Shown: piece after piece, positions 7,610-17,313 of the stretch
Layout of the letters: the number at the start of each line of letters is the position of its first letter
Position numbering within the stretch: the first letter of the stretch is position 1
Origin: Arthrobacter saudimassiliensis
GTDB taxonomy: Bacteria > Actinomycetota > Actinomycetes > Actinomycetales > Micrococcaceae
Length of the DNA stretch: 64,000 nt
Reading direction: 5' to 3'
NCBI GenBank assembly: GCA_900016675.1
Contig: LN483072.1
Location: 372,001 to 436,000 of the forward strand
Position numbers and translations under genes: made by a program
Notes under the pieces: generated by a model
Databases searched by the model: none
The model's input: the letters and a program-made list of their open reading frames with translations, nothing else
Told to the model about the DNA's origin: nothing

Positions 7610-9031
7610 ATGACCGAGACCCTGGACCAGATCGAACACCAGCTGCGGGATGCCGTGGTTGAGGATGCGGACCACGGCATCCACCGCACCAAGCGGGAGA
7701 TCTTCACCGACGAGGAGATCTTCGAGCTGGAAATGAAGCACATCTTCGAGGGCAACTGGGTCTACCTCGCCCACGAGTCGCAAATCCCCAACGTGGGCGA
7801 CTACTTCACCACGTACATCGGACGCACTCCGGTGGTCATCTCCCGGTCCAAGGACGGGGAGCTGAACTGCCTGGTCAACGCCTGCAGCCACCGCGGCGCC
7901 ATGCTCTGCCGCCGCAAGACGGACAACCGTACCAACTTCACCTGCCCGTTCCATGGCTGGACGTTCAACAACAAGGGCAAGCTGCTCAAGGTCAAGGACT
8001 CCCGCGACGCCGGCTACCCGGAGCAGTTCAACAAGGACGGCTCGCATGACCTGACCAAGGTGGCCCGCTTCGAGAGCTACCGCGGCTTCCTTTTCGGCTC
8101 GCTGAAGGCCGACGTCAAGCCGCTCGAGGAGCATCTGGGGGAATCCGCCAAGATCATCGACATGATCGTGGACCAGTCCCCCGAGGGCCTGGAGGTGCTG
8201 CGTGGCTCCTCCACCTACACCTATGACGGCAACTGGAAGGTGCAGGCCGAGAACGGCGCCGACGGCTACCACGTCTCCGCCACCCACTGGAACTACGCGG
8301 CCACCACGGCCCGCCGCACGGTCGGCGAATCCGCCAACGAAACCAAGGCCATGGACGCCGGCAGCTGGGGCAAGCAGGGCGGCGGCTACTACTCCTTCGA
8401 GCACGGACACCTGCTGCTGTGGATGTGGTGGGGCAATCCGCAGGACCGGCCCAACTACGACAAGCTCGAGGAATGGTCCGCGCAGTTCGGCCAGGAGCGG
8501 GCCCGGTTCATGGTCGGCGCCTCCCGCAACCTGTGCGTCTATCCCAATGTCTACCTGATGGACCAGTTCTCCTCGCAGATCCGGCACTTCCGCCCCATCT
8601 CCGTGGATAAGACCGAGGTGACCATCTACTGCATCGCCCCAAAGGGCGAGTCGGCCGAAGCGAGGGCCAACCGGATCCGCCAGTACGAGGACTTCTTCAA
8701 CGCCACGGGCATGGCCACGCCGGATGACCTGGAGGAATTCCGCTCCTGCCAGAAGACCTATCTGGCCAGGACCGCCCCCTGGAACGACATGTCGCGGGGA
8801 GCCACCCACCAGATCAAGGGACCGGACGAGACGGCCCTGAAGATCGGGCTGAACCCCATCTCCAGCGGCGCCAAGACCGAGGACGAAGGCCTGTACCCGG
8901 TGCAGCACTCCTACTGGGCCGAAACCATGCGCGCCGCCGTCGCGGCCGAGGAACGCGAGGCCGCCGCCCGCGCCGCCGGCGGAAACGCGACAGCTGCCAC
9001 CTCCGGTGCGGGCTCCCCCTGCGGCCACTGA
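7610..9031 (+). CDS. benA: Benzoate 1,2-dioxygenase, large (alpha) subunit
   Basis: 473 residues from the ATG at 7610 (GAGGAG seven bases upstream); an open frame extends further 5' but has no ribosome site. This is the catalytic subunit of the enzyme that adds both atoms of O2 to benzoate to give a cis-1,2-dihydrodiol. The Rieske [2Fe-2S] ligands C92, H94, C112 and H115 have the standard C-x-H-x17-C-x2-H spacing. The mononuclear iron site shows [13 protein letters not shown] with H221 and H226, plus the bridging D218. The C-terminus is an alanine-rich tail ending GSPCGH. It is the first gene of benABCD, 30 bases before benB. Confidence 0.96.
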   Translation: MTETLDQIEHQLRDAVVEDADHGIHRTKREIFTDEEIFELEMKHIFEGNWVYLAHESQIPNVGDYFTTYIGRTPVVISRSKDGELNCLVNACSHRGAMLCRRKTDNRTNFTCPFHGWTFNNKGKLLKVKDSRDAGYPEQFNKDGSHDLTKVARFESYRGFLFGSLKADVKPLEEHLGESAKIIDMIVDQSPEGLEVLRGSSTYTYDGNWKVQAENGADGYHVSATHWNYAATTARRTVGESANETKAMDAGSWGKQGGGYYSFEHGHLLLWMWWGNPQDRPNYDKLEEWSAQFGQERARFMVGASRNLCVYPNVYLMDQFSSQIRHFRPISVDKTEVTIYCIAPKGESAEARANRIRQYEDFFNATGMATPDDLEEFRSCQKTYLARTAPWNDMSRGATHQIKGPDETALKIGLNPISSGAKTEDEGLYPVQHSYWAETMRAAVAAEEREAAARAAGGNATAATSGAGSPCGH

Positions 9032-9061
9032 CCGCCTGATTCACGGAAGGACCATCCCCCA

Positions 9062-9598
9062 ATGACCACCACCGCAGTGCAGCGCCCGCCGCTGACCGAC
9101 GCCGAGCTCGCCGTCGAGCTCGAGAAGATCCGCCAGTTCCTCCACCGCGAGGCGGCCTTCCTCGACGACCGCGAATTCGAGCGCTGGGTGGACTGCTACC
9201 ACCCGGACGCCGAGTTCTGGATGCCCGCGTGGGACGACAACGGCGAGCTGACCGAAGACCCGCAGCGGGAAATCTCGCTCATTTACTACTCCAACCGCGG
9301 CGGCATCGAAGACCGGGTGTTCCGGATCCGCACCGACCGCTCCAGCGCCACGAGCCTGCCCGAACCGCGCACCGGGCACAACATCACCAACGTCGAAATC
9401 GTCGAGCACCGCGGTGACCAGGTGGACGTGCGGTTCAACTGGTTCACGCTCTACTACCGGTACGAGACCACCGACACCTACTTCGGCACCTCCTTCTACA
9501 CGATCGACCTCTCCGGCACGCAGCCGGTGATCCTCAAGAAGAAGGTTGTGCTCAAGAACGACTACATCCACCACGTCGTGGACGTCTACCACATCTAG
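9062..9598 (+). CDS. benB: Benzoate 1,2-dioxygenase, small (beta) subunit
   Basis: 178 residues, the normal size for the beta subunit of ring-hydroxylating dioxygenases. It has the SnoaL/cystatin-like fold markers: LHREAAFLDDREFERWVDCYHPDAEFWMP, EDRVFRIRTDRSSA and FNWFTLYYR. The beta subunit is structural, helping to form the alpha3-beta3 hexamer with BenA. GAAGGA precedes the ATG and the gene lies tightly between benA and benC (12 bases), so translation is probably coupled. Confidence 0.96.
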   Translation: MTTTAVQRPPLTDAELAVELEKIRQFLHREAAFLDDREFERWVDCYHPDAEFWMPAWDDNGELTEDPQREISLIYYSNRGGIEDRVFRIRTDRSSATSLPEPRTGHNITNVEIVEHRGDQVDVRFNWFTLYYRYETTDTYFGTSFYTIDLSGTQPVILKKKVVLKNDYIHHVVDVYHI

Positions 9599-9610
9599 GA
9601 AGGGCCACCC

Positions 9611-10660
9611 ATGACGCACAAAGTTGCACTCAGCTTCGAAGACGGGCTTACCCGGTTTATCGACGTCCTGCCCCATGAGACGGTGGCCGACGCCGCGTAC
9701 AAGGCCCGCATCAACATCCCGCTGGACTGCCGCGACGGCGCCTGCGGCACCTGCAAGGCGTTCTGCGAATCCGGCACCTACGACGGCGGTGACTACATCG
9801 ACGAGGCGCTGACCGATGACGAGGCCGACGCCGGGTACTGCCTGCCCTGCCAGATGTCCCCCGAGTCGGACCTGGTGCTGCGGATCTCCGGCACCGCGGA
9901 GATGGCCAAGACCGGCATCCAGAAGTTCACCGCCCGCATCGAGCGGCTGCACTGGTACGCCGACAACACGGCCGGGCTCACGCTCTCCGTCGAGAACCGG
10001 GACAAGCTGAACTTCCTGCCCGGCCAGTATATGAACGTGCTGGTGCCCGGCACCGGCATCGAGCGCAGCTACTCCTTCAGCTCCGGCCCGGAGGAGCGGG
10101 AGCTGCGGTTCCTGATCCGCACCGCCCCCGACGGCGTGATGACCACCTACCTCAAGGAACGCGCCGCCGTCGGGGACCAGCTGGTCCTGGAAGGGCCGGT
10201 GGGCAGCTTCTTCCTGCGCGAGGTCCGCCGCCCGGTGCTGATGCTCGCCGGCGGCACCGGCGTCGCGCCGCAGCTGGCCATGCTGGAAAAGCTGGCCTCC
10301 TCCGGCGTGCAGCCGGCCTTCCCCATCCACATGGCCTACGGCGTCACCTTCGACACCGACCTGGTGGAGGTGGAGGCGCTGGAGCGCTATGCCGAGCTGA
10401 TTCCCGGGTTCACCTTCGACACGATCGTGGCGGACCCGCAGTCGGCCGCACCGAAGAAGGGCTACGTCACCCAGCACCTGCTGCCCGCACACCTCAACGA
10501 CGGCGACGTGGACGTCTACCTGTGCGGTCCGCCGCCCATGGTCGACGCCGTCCGCCGTTACTGGGCCGACGCCGGCATCACCCCGGCGAACTTCTACTAC
10601 GAACGCTTCGCCGTCGGCGAGGTCCAGGAGCACAACGTGCACGCCGGAGCGGCGGCATGA
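9611..10660 (+). CDS. benC: Benzoate 1,2-dioxygenase electron-transfer component (ferredoxin-reductase)
   Basis: 349 residues in the class IB arrangement: an N-terminal plant-type [2Fe-2S] ferredoxin domain (C40, C45, C48, C80; C-x4-C-x2-C...C), then an FAD domain with RSYSFSSG and an NAD domain with VLMLAGGTGVAPQLAMLE and YLCGPPPMVDAV. It takes electrons from NADH and passes them to the Rieske centre of BenA. GGAAGGG precedes the start. The stop codon overlaps the benD ATG (ATGA at 10657-10660), the mark of coupled translation. Confidence 0.96.
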   Translation: MTHKVALSFEDGLTRFIDVLPHETVADAAYKARINIPLDCRDGACGTCKAFCESGTYDGGDYIDEALTDDEADAGYCLPCQMSPESDLVLRISGTAEMAKTGIQKFTARIERLHWYADNTAGLTLSVENRDKLNFLPGQYMNVLVPGTGIERSYSFSSGPEERELRFLIRTAPDGVMTTYLKERAAVGDQLVLEGPVGSFFLREVRRPVLMLAGGTGVAPQLAMLEKLASSGVQPAFPIHMAYGVTFDTDLVEVEALERYAELIPGFTFDTIVADPQSAAPKKGYVTQHLLPAHLNDGDVDVYLCGPPPMVDAVRRYWADAGITPANFYYERFAVGEVQEHNVHAGAAA

Positions 10661-11502
10661 GCACAGCTCCCGCTGAAGGCGCCGCCGTGCCCGGCGCCGC
10701 TCCGACGGACCGGCCCGCGTTCTTTGCGGGCCGGTTCGCCGGCCGGGTGGTGGTGGTCACCGGCTCGGCCCAGGGCATCGGCGAGGCGGTGGCCCGGCGG
10801 GTGGCCGCCGAGTCCGGCCAGGTGGTCCTGGTGGACCGGGCGGACCTGGTGCATGAGACCGCCGCGTCCGTCCGGGACGCCGGCGGGGAGGCGCTGGCCG
10901 TCACCGCCGACCTCGAGACCTACGCCGGAGCGGAGGCCTTTGTGGCCTCCGCCCTGGCCCGTTTCGGCCGGGTGGACGTGCTGATCAACAACGTGGGCGG
11001 CACCATCTGGGCCAAGCCGTACGAGCACTACACTCCGGAGGAAGTCACCCGGGAAATCAACCGGTCCCTCTTCCCCACCCTGTGGTCCTGCCGGGCCGCG
11101 CTGCCGGTGATGATCAGGCAGGGCGCCGGAACCATCGTGAACGTGTCCTCCGTGGCCACGCGCGGCGTCAACCGGGTCCCGTACGCCGCCGCCAAGGGCG
11201 GGGTCAAGGCCATCACCAGCGCCCTGGCGCTGGAGGCCGCCCCGCACGGCATCCGGGTGGTGGCCACCGCTCCCGGCGGCACCGAAGCCCCGGAACGGAA
11301 GGTCCGGCGCGGGCCCGCCCCGCAGGATGAACGCGAGCGCGCCTGGTACCGGCAGATCGTGGACCAGACCGTGGACTCCTCGCTGCTCAAGCGGTACGGC
11401 ACCCTGGCCGAGCAGGCAGCAGCGATCACCTTCCTGGCCTCCGACGAAGCCTCCTACATCACCGGCAGCGTGCTGCCCGTGGCCGGCGGCGACCTGGGCT
11501 GA
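10657..11502 (+). CDS. benD: Benzoate diol dehydrogenase (cis-1,2-dihydroxycyclohexadiene-carboxylate dehydrogenase)
   Basis: 281 residues of the short-chain dehydrogenase/reductase family. The cofactor motif VVVTGSAQGIGEAVARRV is at about residue 30, INNVGG at about 110, and the catalytic Y-x3-K as VPYAAAKGGVKA at about 170. It oxidises and decarboxylates the benzoate dihydrodiol to catechol, which is the substrate of catA encoded nearby. The start overlaps the benC stop. A ten-base-pair stem-loop follows the gene (11509-11531), which may reduce read-through into benK. Confidence 0.94.
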   Translation: MSTAPAEGAAVPGAAPTDRPAFFAGRFAGRVVVVTGSAQGIGEAVARRVAAESGQVVLVDRADLVHETAASVRDAGGEALAVTADLETYAGAEAFVASALARFGRVDVLINNVGGTIWAKPYEHYTPEEVTREINRSLFPTLWSCRAALPVMIRQGAGTIVNVSSVATRGVNRVPYAAAKGGVKAITSALALEAAPHGIRVVATAPGGTEAPERKVRRGPAPQDERERAWYRQIVDQTVDSSLLKRYGTLAEQAAAITFLASDEASYITGSVLPVAGGDLG

Positions 11503-11508
11503 CCGCCA

Positions 11509-11531
11509 CGCCGCCGGCGCTGCCGGCGGCG
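11509..11531 (+). terminator. Stem-loop after benD (possible attenuator or partial terminator)
   Basis: A ten-base-pair GC-rich stem (CGCCGCCGGC / GCCGGCGGCG) with loop GCT begins seven bases after the benD stop. There is no T-run, so it may stabilise the upstream mRNA or attenuate rather than end transcription. Confidence 0.4.
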
Positions 11532-11647
11532 CCGGCCCGGGCGCCTGCCCCGGCTAATCCATCTGCTCCACCGCTCCACCCGCTCTGTTGCTCCGCTGTC
11601 CCACCCGCGGCCAACCCCCGCGGTCCTCGCTGATCATGGAGTTCCTC

Positions 11648-13081
11648 ATGTCCTCATCCACGCCCGCTGCAACGGTGCAGCAGCGTTCCACCGTCCGCTG
11701 GGTGGTCACCATCGCCGCCCTCGCCCTGCTTTTCGACGGCTATGACCTGGTGGTCTACGGCACCGTCGTCTCCACCCTGCTCGCCGATCCGTCACATCTC
11801 GGCCCCTTGGACGCGGCGCAGGCCGGCGCCCTGGGCAGCTACGCCCTGGTCGGCGTCCTCGTCGGGGCGCTGACCACCGGCGCCGTCGGGGACTACCTGG
11901 GCCGGCGGCGGGTGATGATCACCGGCATTGTCTGGTTCTCCCTCGGCATGGCCCTGACCGCGCTGGCCTCCTCGGCCCTGGTCTTCGGAGTGTTCCGGTT
12001 CCTGACCGGCATCGGCGTGGGCGCGCTGGTGGCGACGGCGGGCGCCGTCGTGGCCGAGTTCGCTCCGGCCGGCAAACGCAACTTCTACAACGCCATCGTC
12101 TACTCCGGCATCCCGGCCGGCGGCGTGCTGGCTTCGCTGCTGGCGCTCGTGCTGCTGGAACCGCTCGGCTGGCGCGGACTGTTCCTCATCGGCGCCCTGC
12201 CGCTGCTGGTCCTGCTGCCGATGGCCCTGCTCCGGCTGCCTGAGTCTCCGCAGTGGCTGGCCGCCCGCGGCCGGCTCGCCGAGGCCCAGGCGCTGGCCGC
12301 GCGCACCGGCGTCGTCCTGGTGTTGCCCGCGGCCGCCCCGGCGGCACCCGCCGGTACCGTGCGGAAGGAATCCGCCGACGACGCCGCCGCCCGCCGGGTC
12401 GGGTTCGCTGCCCTGGCCACGAGGCGGTACGCCCTGCCGACGCTGCTGCTCGGGCTGATGAGCTTCTCGGGGCTGCTGCTCACCTACGGGCTGAACACCT
12501 GGCTGCCGGTGATCATGGGGCAGTTCGGCTACGGGCCGGAGTTCTCGCTGACGTTCCTGCTGGTACTCAATGCCGGGGCGATCGCCGGCGGGCTGATCGC
12601 TTCGGTCTCCGCGGACCGGCTGGGCCCGGGCCGGGTGGTGTCCTCCACCTTCTTCCTGGCCGCGGTGGCCATGGTCGCGCTGACCCTGCAGCTGCCGTTC
12701 GCGGTGCTGCTGGTGCTGGTCGCCGTGGCCGGCGTCGGCACCATCGGTACCCAGGTGCTGATCTACGGGCTGGTCTCCAACTACTACAGCGCCAACGCCC
12801 GCGGCGCGGGTGTCGCCTGGTGCGCCGGGTTCGGCCGGCTGGGCGGGATCTTCGGTCCGCTGATCGGCGGGTTCCTCATTGCTGCCGGAGTGGAAAACGA
12901 GACGGCGTTCTACGTCTTCGCCGGCGTGGCCGTGGTGGGCGCGCTGGTGACCATGTTCGTTCCCCGGCGGCGCGGGAGCGACGCCGGCTCCGGGCCGGGA
13001 GCGGGCACCGGTACGGGTGCGGGCTCCGTGGCCGGCGGCGCCGCCCCGGTTCAGGAGACGGAGAGCCCAGCCCCCGCCTGA
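11648..13081 (+). CDS. benK: Aromatic acid:H+ symporter, MFS family (BenK/PcaK type)
   Basis: About 477 residues with 12 predicted membrane segments in two halves joined by a loop (about residues 215-255). The first helix carries the FDGYD motif typical of the AAHS group of the major facilitator family, and GDYLGRRRVMITG is the MFS loop 2-3 motif. The ATG at 11648 has GGAG seven bases upstream; another ATG at 11636 is in frame. The protein is probably the second benzoate importer beside BenE. The last 31 bases overlap the end of the convergent regulator gene, so the two transcripts are antisense to each other at their 3' ends. Confidence 0.9.
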   Translation: MSSSTPAATVQQRSTVRWVVTIAALALLFDGYDLVVYGTVVSTLLADPSHLGPLDAAQAGALGSYALVGVLVGALTTGAVGDYLGRRRVMITGIVWFSLGMALTALASSALVFGVFRFLTGIGVGALVATAGAVVAEFAPAGKRNFYNAIVYSGIPAGGVLASLLALVLLEPLGWRGLFLIGALPLLVLLPMALLRLPESPQWLAARGRLAEAQALAARTGVVLVLPAAAPAAPAGTVRKESADDAAARRVGFAALATRRYALPTLLLGLMSFSGLLLTYGLNTWLPVIMGQFGYGPEFSLTFLLVLNAGAIAGGLIASVSADRLGPGRVVSSTFFLAAVAMVALTLQLPFAVLLVLVAVAGVGTIGTQVLIYGLVSNYYSANARGAGVAWCAGFGRLGGIFGPLIGGFLIAAGVENETAFYVFAGVAVVGALVTMFVPRRRGSDAGSGPGAGTGTGAGSVAGGAAPVQETESPAPA

Positions 13082-15906
13082 ACGGCGTCCGCCGCCGTGC
13101 CCGAGCCGGCCGCCCGAAACCGGGCGGCCAGCTCCGTGCGGGAGGTCAGCCCAAGCTTCGCGTAGACCCGGGTGAGGTGGTACTGCACGGTCTTCACGCT
13201 GACGAACAGCTCCTGTGCGGCCTGCTTGTTGCTCGCCCCGGCTGCGACCAGGCGGACGACGGCGCTCTCCTGTGCGGTGAGCGCGGACCAGTCTGCGGCC
13301 TCCCGGCGGGGTGCTCCGATGCCGGCGGCCAGCAGTTCCCGGTCGCAACGGTCGGTGAGCAGCCCGGCGCCGAGCGCGCTGAACGCCTCCCGGGCCCGCC
13401 GCAACGGCGCCACCGATTCACGGCGCTTGCCGGCACGGCGCAGGGTCTGCCCGTAGGCGAAGTCCACCCGGGCCCGTTCGTAGGGCAGGTTCACCCCGTG
13501 CAGGGCCGTAAGCGCGGCACCGAAGGCATCCTTGGCGGCGTCCAGCTCGCCGCGGCTGCCCAGCAGCCGGCCCCGGGCAGAGGCCAGCCGGGCGGTTGCG
13601 GAGCGGTGGCCGCGGGCGGCAGTCATCCGGGCCGGGCCCGTGAGGAAGGCCTCCGCCTCCGCCAGCTGATCGGTCATGACCAGTGCCTTGGCGTAGAGGT
13701 CGTGCCAGGGCCAGAACCCGGGTTCGTCGAGTCCGTGGCAGCGGTCCGAACCGACCACCGGTTCCAGGGCGCGCAGCACCGCCTCAAAGTCGGTGCGCGC
13801 TTCGGCGGCCTGTGCCTGCGCGATCCGATAGGGCAGCAGCATGATCGGATAGTCCCCTGCCCCGGCCCGGCCGAGGTGCAGGTGCTTCGCGGCCGCTTCC
13901 TCGTCTCCGCGCAGCGCGTGGATCTGCACCGCCGTCCAGTGCAGCAGCGGCCGGACCAGTTCCATGCCGGTGCTGCGCTGCAGCACCACGGCGCTGTCGA
14001 CCGTCCGCAGTGCCGCCGCCCAGTCCCCCAGCGCGAACTCGGACCGGGCCAGCCAGGCTCTGGCCCACAGTGAGATGCGGAAGGAACCGGCGCTGAAGTC
14101 CGTGGACACCGCCGAGGCCAGGTCCTCCCGGGCCGTCTCAGGACGGTCCAGCGCCAGCTGCAGCCAGCCGCGGCCCATCCGGACCCGCTGGGCCTGCGCA
14201 CCGCCGCCGGGACGGTCGGCCAGCATGGCGTAGGACGCCTCGGCCTCGCTGATCCGTCCCGCCGCCGCCAGCCCCAGGCCCCGGATGGCAGCCGACTCCA
14301 CGGCGGCCGGGCTGTCCGGTTCTGCCAGTGCACCGGCCCGTTCCGCCCACTGGAGCAGCGCGGAGCCGTTCCAGCGCGCCAGCGAGTCCAGCACCCGGCG
14401 CTGGGCGATGAGGGCCGCGGTGCCGGGGTCGGCGTCAGGATCCGCCAGGTTCCACGCCTGGGTCAGCTGCTGGTCCGCTTCGCTTTCCCGGCCCTGCAGG
14501 ATCGCCTGGTAGCCGGCGACGGCATCGCGCAGCGGGCTCGGCCTGTACTGGGCAATCTCGTCCGCGTAGGCCAGGGCCCGGGGCAGTTCCCCGGCGGCCA
14601 CGATGGCGTCGACGGCGCGCAGCAGCAGGTCCTCGTGCTGCCGGCCGCCGGGCAGCAGCCGGCTGGCGGTCACCAGGGCGTCGGCCGCAGTGGACCAGGC
14701 TCCGTCCCGGGCCCGGTCCGCGGCGTAGGCCTGCAGTTCAGCGGCCAGCCGGGCATCGGGCAGAAGAGCCGCGGCGGCGCGATGGCGCAGCGAGGCGCCG
14801 CGGTCGGTGAGCAGTCGCGCGGCGTCAAGGTGCAGTGCGGTGCGGCGGGCCAGGCAGAGCGAGTGATAGACCGCGTTGCGGCGCACCTCCGAGCCGAAGG
14901 ACAGGGTGAACCGGCCGCCCTCCCCGGCTGCGGTGAGCAGTCCCTGTTCCGCTGCCGATGTGAGTTCCGGCAGCGGGTCCGCGACGTCGGCGAGCGCCGC
15001 CGCCTCCGCCAGGGCCGACGTCGTGCCCAGGACAGCTGCCGCCTCCACCAGCCTGCGCGCGGAGGCCGGAAGGTCCCGCAGCCGCTGCCCGGCGTCGTGC
15101 ACCAGTTCGCGTGGGGCGGGAAGGTCCCGCTGCCACTGCTTCCACAGCTGCGGCGGATGCTCCCGGAGCAGCTGCAGAACGTGCCGGGGATTGCCGCCGC
15201 AGTATGCGGCCAGCCGGTGCGCGGCGGCGTCGGTGAGGCCCGCTGCCGGGCTGGTGGACGGTCCGGCGGCCGCGAGGTCAAGGATGTCGGCGGCGCTGAG
15301 CGGGCCCAAGGGCAGCAGCGATACCGCAGGGTCCTCCAGAAGCGCGCGGAACGGCTCCGGCAGCAGGTATGCGTCCTCGTCGCGCAGCAGCAGGATGATC
15401 AGCAGCCGCTGGTTCCGCAGCCGGCGGTGGGCGAAAAGCAGCGCCCGCAGGGAGGCTTCATCCACCCACTGCAGGTTGTCCACCACCAGCAGTGCCGGTC
15501 CCGCCGGAGCCGTCCCCGCCGCGAGCAGGCGCTCTCCTCCTGCACCGGAGAAGGCCTCCTCCGATGCAGGCAGGCCGGCGAGCAGCTGCTCCAGCACGCC
15601 GCCGTCGAGATCCTGTTCCCAGGCCGACCCGGTGGCCCGCAGGATGAGGGGCGTGTCCTGCTGCGCATCGGGCTGCCGGAGATCGGGCTGCCGGGCATCG
15701 GGCGTCGGGTTGTCCGGACCCGCGGCGTCGGGGCGGCCGCGCAAACCGGCGAGCAGCTGCTGCACCAGCCGGGTCTTGCCCGATCCGGCCGGACCGCGGA
15801 CCACTGCGACGCCCGGCCGGCCCTGTACGGCGGCCGCCAGGAGTCCGCGCAGGGATTCAAGTTCACATCGGCGGCCCGCAAAGGGCTGCGGACCGGCGGC
15901 CGTCAT
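13051..15906 (-). CDS. LuxR-family regulator with AAA ATPase domain (LAL type), probable benzoate regulator
   Basis: About 951 residues, typical of large ATP-binding LuxR regulators. An N-terminal AAA domain has Walker A RGPAGSGKTRL near residue 40 and ALLVVDNLQWVD as Walker B; a long helical TPR-like middle follows; the last 60 residues are a GerE helix-turn-helix (LTAQESAVVRLVAAGASNKQAAQELFVSVKTVQYHL). In Corynebacterium the ben operon is controlled by a LuxR-type regulator called BenR, so this is the likely equivalent, but no effector is shown here. I start at the ATG at 15906; its ribosome site is weak and a TTG eleven codons upstream, with GGGAGAAG before it, is an alternative. The frame stays open much further upstream only because of GC bias. 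Confidence 0.85.
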   Translation of the reverse strand: MTAAGPQPFAGRRCELESLRGLLAAAVQGRPGVAVVRGPAGSGKTRLVQQLLAGLRGRPDAAGPDNPTPDARQPDLRQPDAQQDTPLILRATGSAWEQDLDGGVLEQLLAGLPASEEAFSGAGGERLLAAGTAPAGPALLVVDNLQWVDEASLRALLFAHRRLRNQRLLIILLLRDEDAYLLPEPFRALLEDPAVSLLPLGPLSAADILDLAAAGPSTSPAAGLTDAAAHRLAAYCGGNPRHVLQLLREHPPQLWKQWQRDLPAPRELVHDAGQRLRDLPASARRLVEAAAVLGTTSALAEAAALADVADPLPELTSAAEQGLLTAAGEGGRFTLSFGSEVRRNAVYHSLCLARRTALHLDAARLLTDRGASLRHRAAAALLPDARLAAELQAYAADRARDGAWSTAADALVTASRLLPGGRQHEDLLLRAVDAIVAAGELPRALAYADEIAQYRPSPLRDAVAGYQAILQGRESEADQQLTQAWNLADPDADPGTAALIAQRRVLDSLARWNGSALLQWAERAGALAEPDSPAAVESAAIRGLGLAAAGRISEAEASYAMLADRPGGGAQAQRVRMGRGWLQLALDRPETAREDLASAVSTDFSAGSFRISLWARAWLARSEFALGDWAAALRTVDSAVVLQRSTGMELVRPLLHWTAVQIHALRGDEEAAAKHLHLGRAGAGDYPIMLLPYRIAQAQAAEARTDFEAVLRALEPVVGSDRCHGLDEPGFWPWHDLYAKALVMTDQLAEAEAFLTGPARMTAARGHRSATARLASARGRLLGSRGELDAAKDAFGAALTALHGVNLPYERARVDFAYGQTLRRAGKRRESVAPLRRAREAFSALGAGLLTDRCDRELLAAGIGAPRREAADWSALTAQESAVVRLVAAGASNKQAAQELFVSVKTVQYHLTRVYAKLGLTSRTELAARFRAAGSGTAADAVQAGAGLSVS

Positions 15907-16039
15907 CTGCTGCGGCCACGTGTTGTACTGCTCCAAGAACGCGCTCTTCTCCCGTCCGGGGCGGCCCCGGCCAGGCCGCCCCGGCAATCCGGCCGGGCGC
16001 ACGTTTCGCTGTCGCCGCGGCTCCGTTGCCAATGCAGCA

Positions 16040-16069
16040 GGGGGCGCAGGCATCACTGCCTGCGCCCCC
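16040..16069. terminator. Strong inverted repeat between catA and the LAL regulator
   Basis: A perfect 13-base-pair stem (GGGGGCGCAGGCA / TGCCTGCGCCCCC) with a TCAC loop, about 130 bases after the catA stop and 134 bases before the regulator start. There is no clear T-run on either strand. It most likely ends or processes the catA transcript. Confidence 0.6.
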
Positions 16070-16199
16070 CTTGATACGCACCGACCGCCTGCCGATCGGG
16101 CCGGTGCCCTGCGTTGTCCCCCGGCCGCCGGCTCCGTCCCCTGGACGTCCCCGCCGCCGGGCTGCTCAGGCCCGCCGGGGGCCGGAGCGGTGCGCTCCC

Positions 16200-17066
16200 C
16201 TAGTCCACGGGATCCAGGACGAAGTCGTAGGTGGTCTGCACCCCGTCGCCCGCCGCGGCCGGCTGGATGTCCAGCATCAGCTCCGGCTTGGTGGCGGTGG
16301 CGATGTCGTCCTCGTTGTGCGGATCGCCGGGGAAGTACAGCTGGGCGGTGAGCAGCTCGTGCCCGGGGGCGGAGACCTTCAGGTGCAGGTGGGCCGGGCG
16401 CCATGCGTGCCACCCCGCGGCGGCGATGAGCTGGCCGCAGGCCCCGTCGGTGGGGATCTGGTAGGGCGCCGGCTGGATGGTGTGGATCTCGAACCTGCCC
16501 TGCTCATCGGCGATGAAGCTGCCGCGCAGGTTCCACTCCGGGATGCCGGGGGCGAACTGCGAGTAGAAACCCTCCTCGTCCGCGTGCCACAGTTCGATCT
16601 TCGCGCCGGCCAGCGGCGCACCGTCGGTGTCCCGGACCTGCCCTTGGAACAGCAGCGGAGTGCCCGCCTCGTCGGGGCGCATTTCGATGGTCGCCGGGCA
16701 CTTCTGCTCCGGGGCGTCGGGAACGTAGTACGGGCCTTCGATGGAGCCCTTGTTGCCCTTGCGGTGGCTGGTGGCGACGTCCTCGACGGAGTGCTCGAGC
16801 CAGACATCAAGGAACAGCGGCCATTCGCCGTCCTCGCCGACCTTGATCAGCCACGCCTTCAGCGCGTTGTACTCGTCATAGCTCACCTTCTCCTCGAGCA
16901 CGATGTCATTGGCCGCCTTGATCAGCCGGCCGGCAAGCATGCTCACCCGCTCCTGCGCGGCTTCGACGTGGGCGAGCTTGCCGGACTGCCGGAACCGGTC
17001 GGTGGCGGCGTTGCCGGACGCCGCGGCGGAGGCGGCTTCAGTCTCGGTGATGGGTTCGGGGGTCAT
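16200..17066 (-). CDS. catA: Catechol 1,2-dioxygenase
   Basis: 288 residues from the ATG at 17066, with AGGAG six bases upstream. It cleaves catechol between the two hydroxyl carbons to cis,cis-muconate. The non-heme Fe(III) ligands are all present: Y168 (EEGFYSQF), Y202 (PAPYQIP), H226 and H228 (WRPAHLHLK). The N-terminal helical dimerisation domain (LAHVEAAQERVSMLAGRLIKAAND) and GPYYVPDAP are typical of intradiol dioxygenases. Catechol comes from benD. catA is downstream of catC on the same strand but separated by 247 bases that contain its own promoter with the shared ben/cat motif, so it can be expressed separately from catRBC. Confidence 0.96.
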   Translation of the reverse strand: MTPEPITETEAASAAASGNAATDRFRQSGKLAHVEAAQERVSMLAGRLIKAANDIVLEEKVSYDEYNALKAWLIKVGEDGEWPLFLDVWLEHSVEDVATSHRKGNKGSIEGPYYVPDAPEQKCPATIEMRPDEAGTPLLFQGQVRDTDGAPLAGAKIELWHADEEGFYSQFAPGIPEWNLRGSFIADEQGRFEIHTIQPAPYQIPTDGACGQLIAAAGWHAWRPAHLHLKVSAPGHELLTAQLYFPGDPHNEDDIATATKPELMLDIQPAAAGDGVQTTYDFVLDPVD

Positions 17067-17163
17067 GTCAGCTCCTGTCGTGATGGCCCGAGGACGCCGG
17101 AGCGGTCCGCGGGTGCGGCGCCGGGCGGCAGTGCCGGACGTCACAGTTTCTGTTCTGGTGGCA

Positions 17164-17216
17164 AATCTATGCGGCTGATTCAGTGGGGAGAAATACACGT
17201 TTGCCGCTCATTGAGA
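17164..17216 (-). promoter_or_regulatory. catA promoter with ben/cat shared operator motif
   Basis: On the minus strand TCTCAAT (17216-17210), 13 bases, GTATTT (17196-17191), 21 bases, then TAGATT (17169-17164) as the -10 box. The spacing is identical to that upstream of catR. The catA ATG is about 98 bases downstream of the -10. A further eight bases upstream ACTAGGAC matches ACTAAGAC in the catR region. Confidence 0.65.
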
Positions 17217-17313
17217 GCCTGGGCGTCCTAGTGCTTCCCCGGTGGTGTGGTGGGCGGCTCTCCGGAGGAAAGCCCGACGTCGGCCGCGGAAAACCGGGCT
17301 CGACGCTGCCGGC

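Noticed and set aside
7484-9028. Long open frame antisense to benA, and similar long frames antisense to benBC (9041-10642) and the OYE-type gene (33245-35473)
   Set aside because: They have no ribosome sites and no protein-like composition; the sense genes carry complete motifs.
15907-16413. N-terminal extension of the LAL regulator by about 170 codons
   Set aside because: It would run across the 13-base-pair hairpin and the end of catA, and the residues are low-complexity Arg/Pro/Gly; LAL proteins begin close to the AAA domain.
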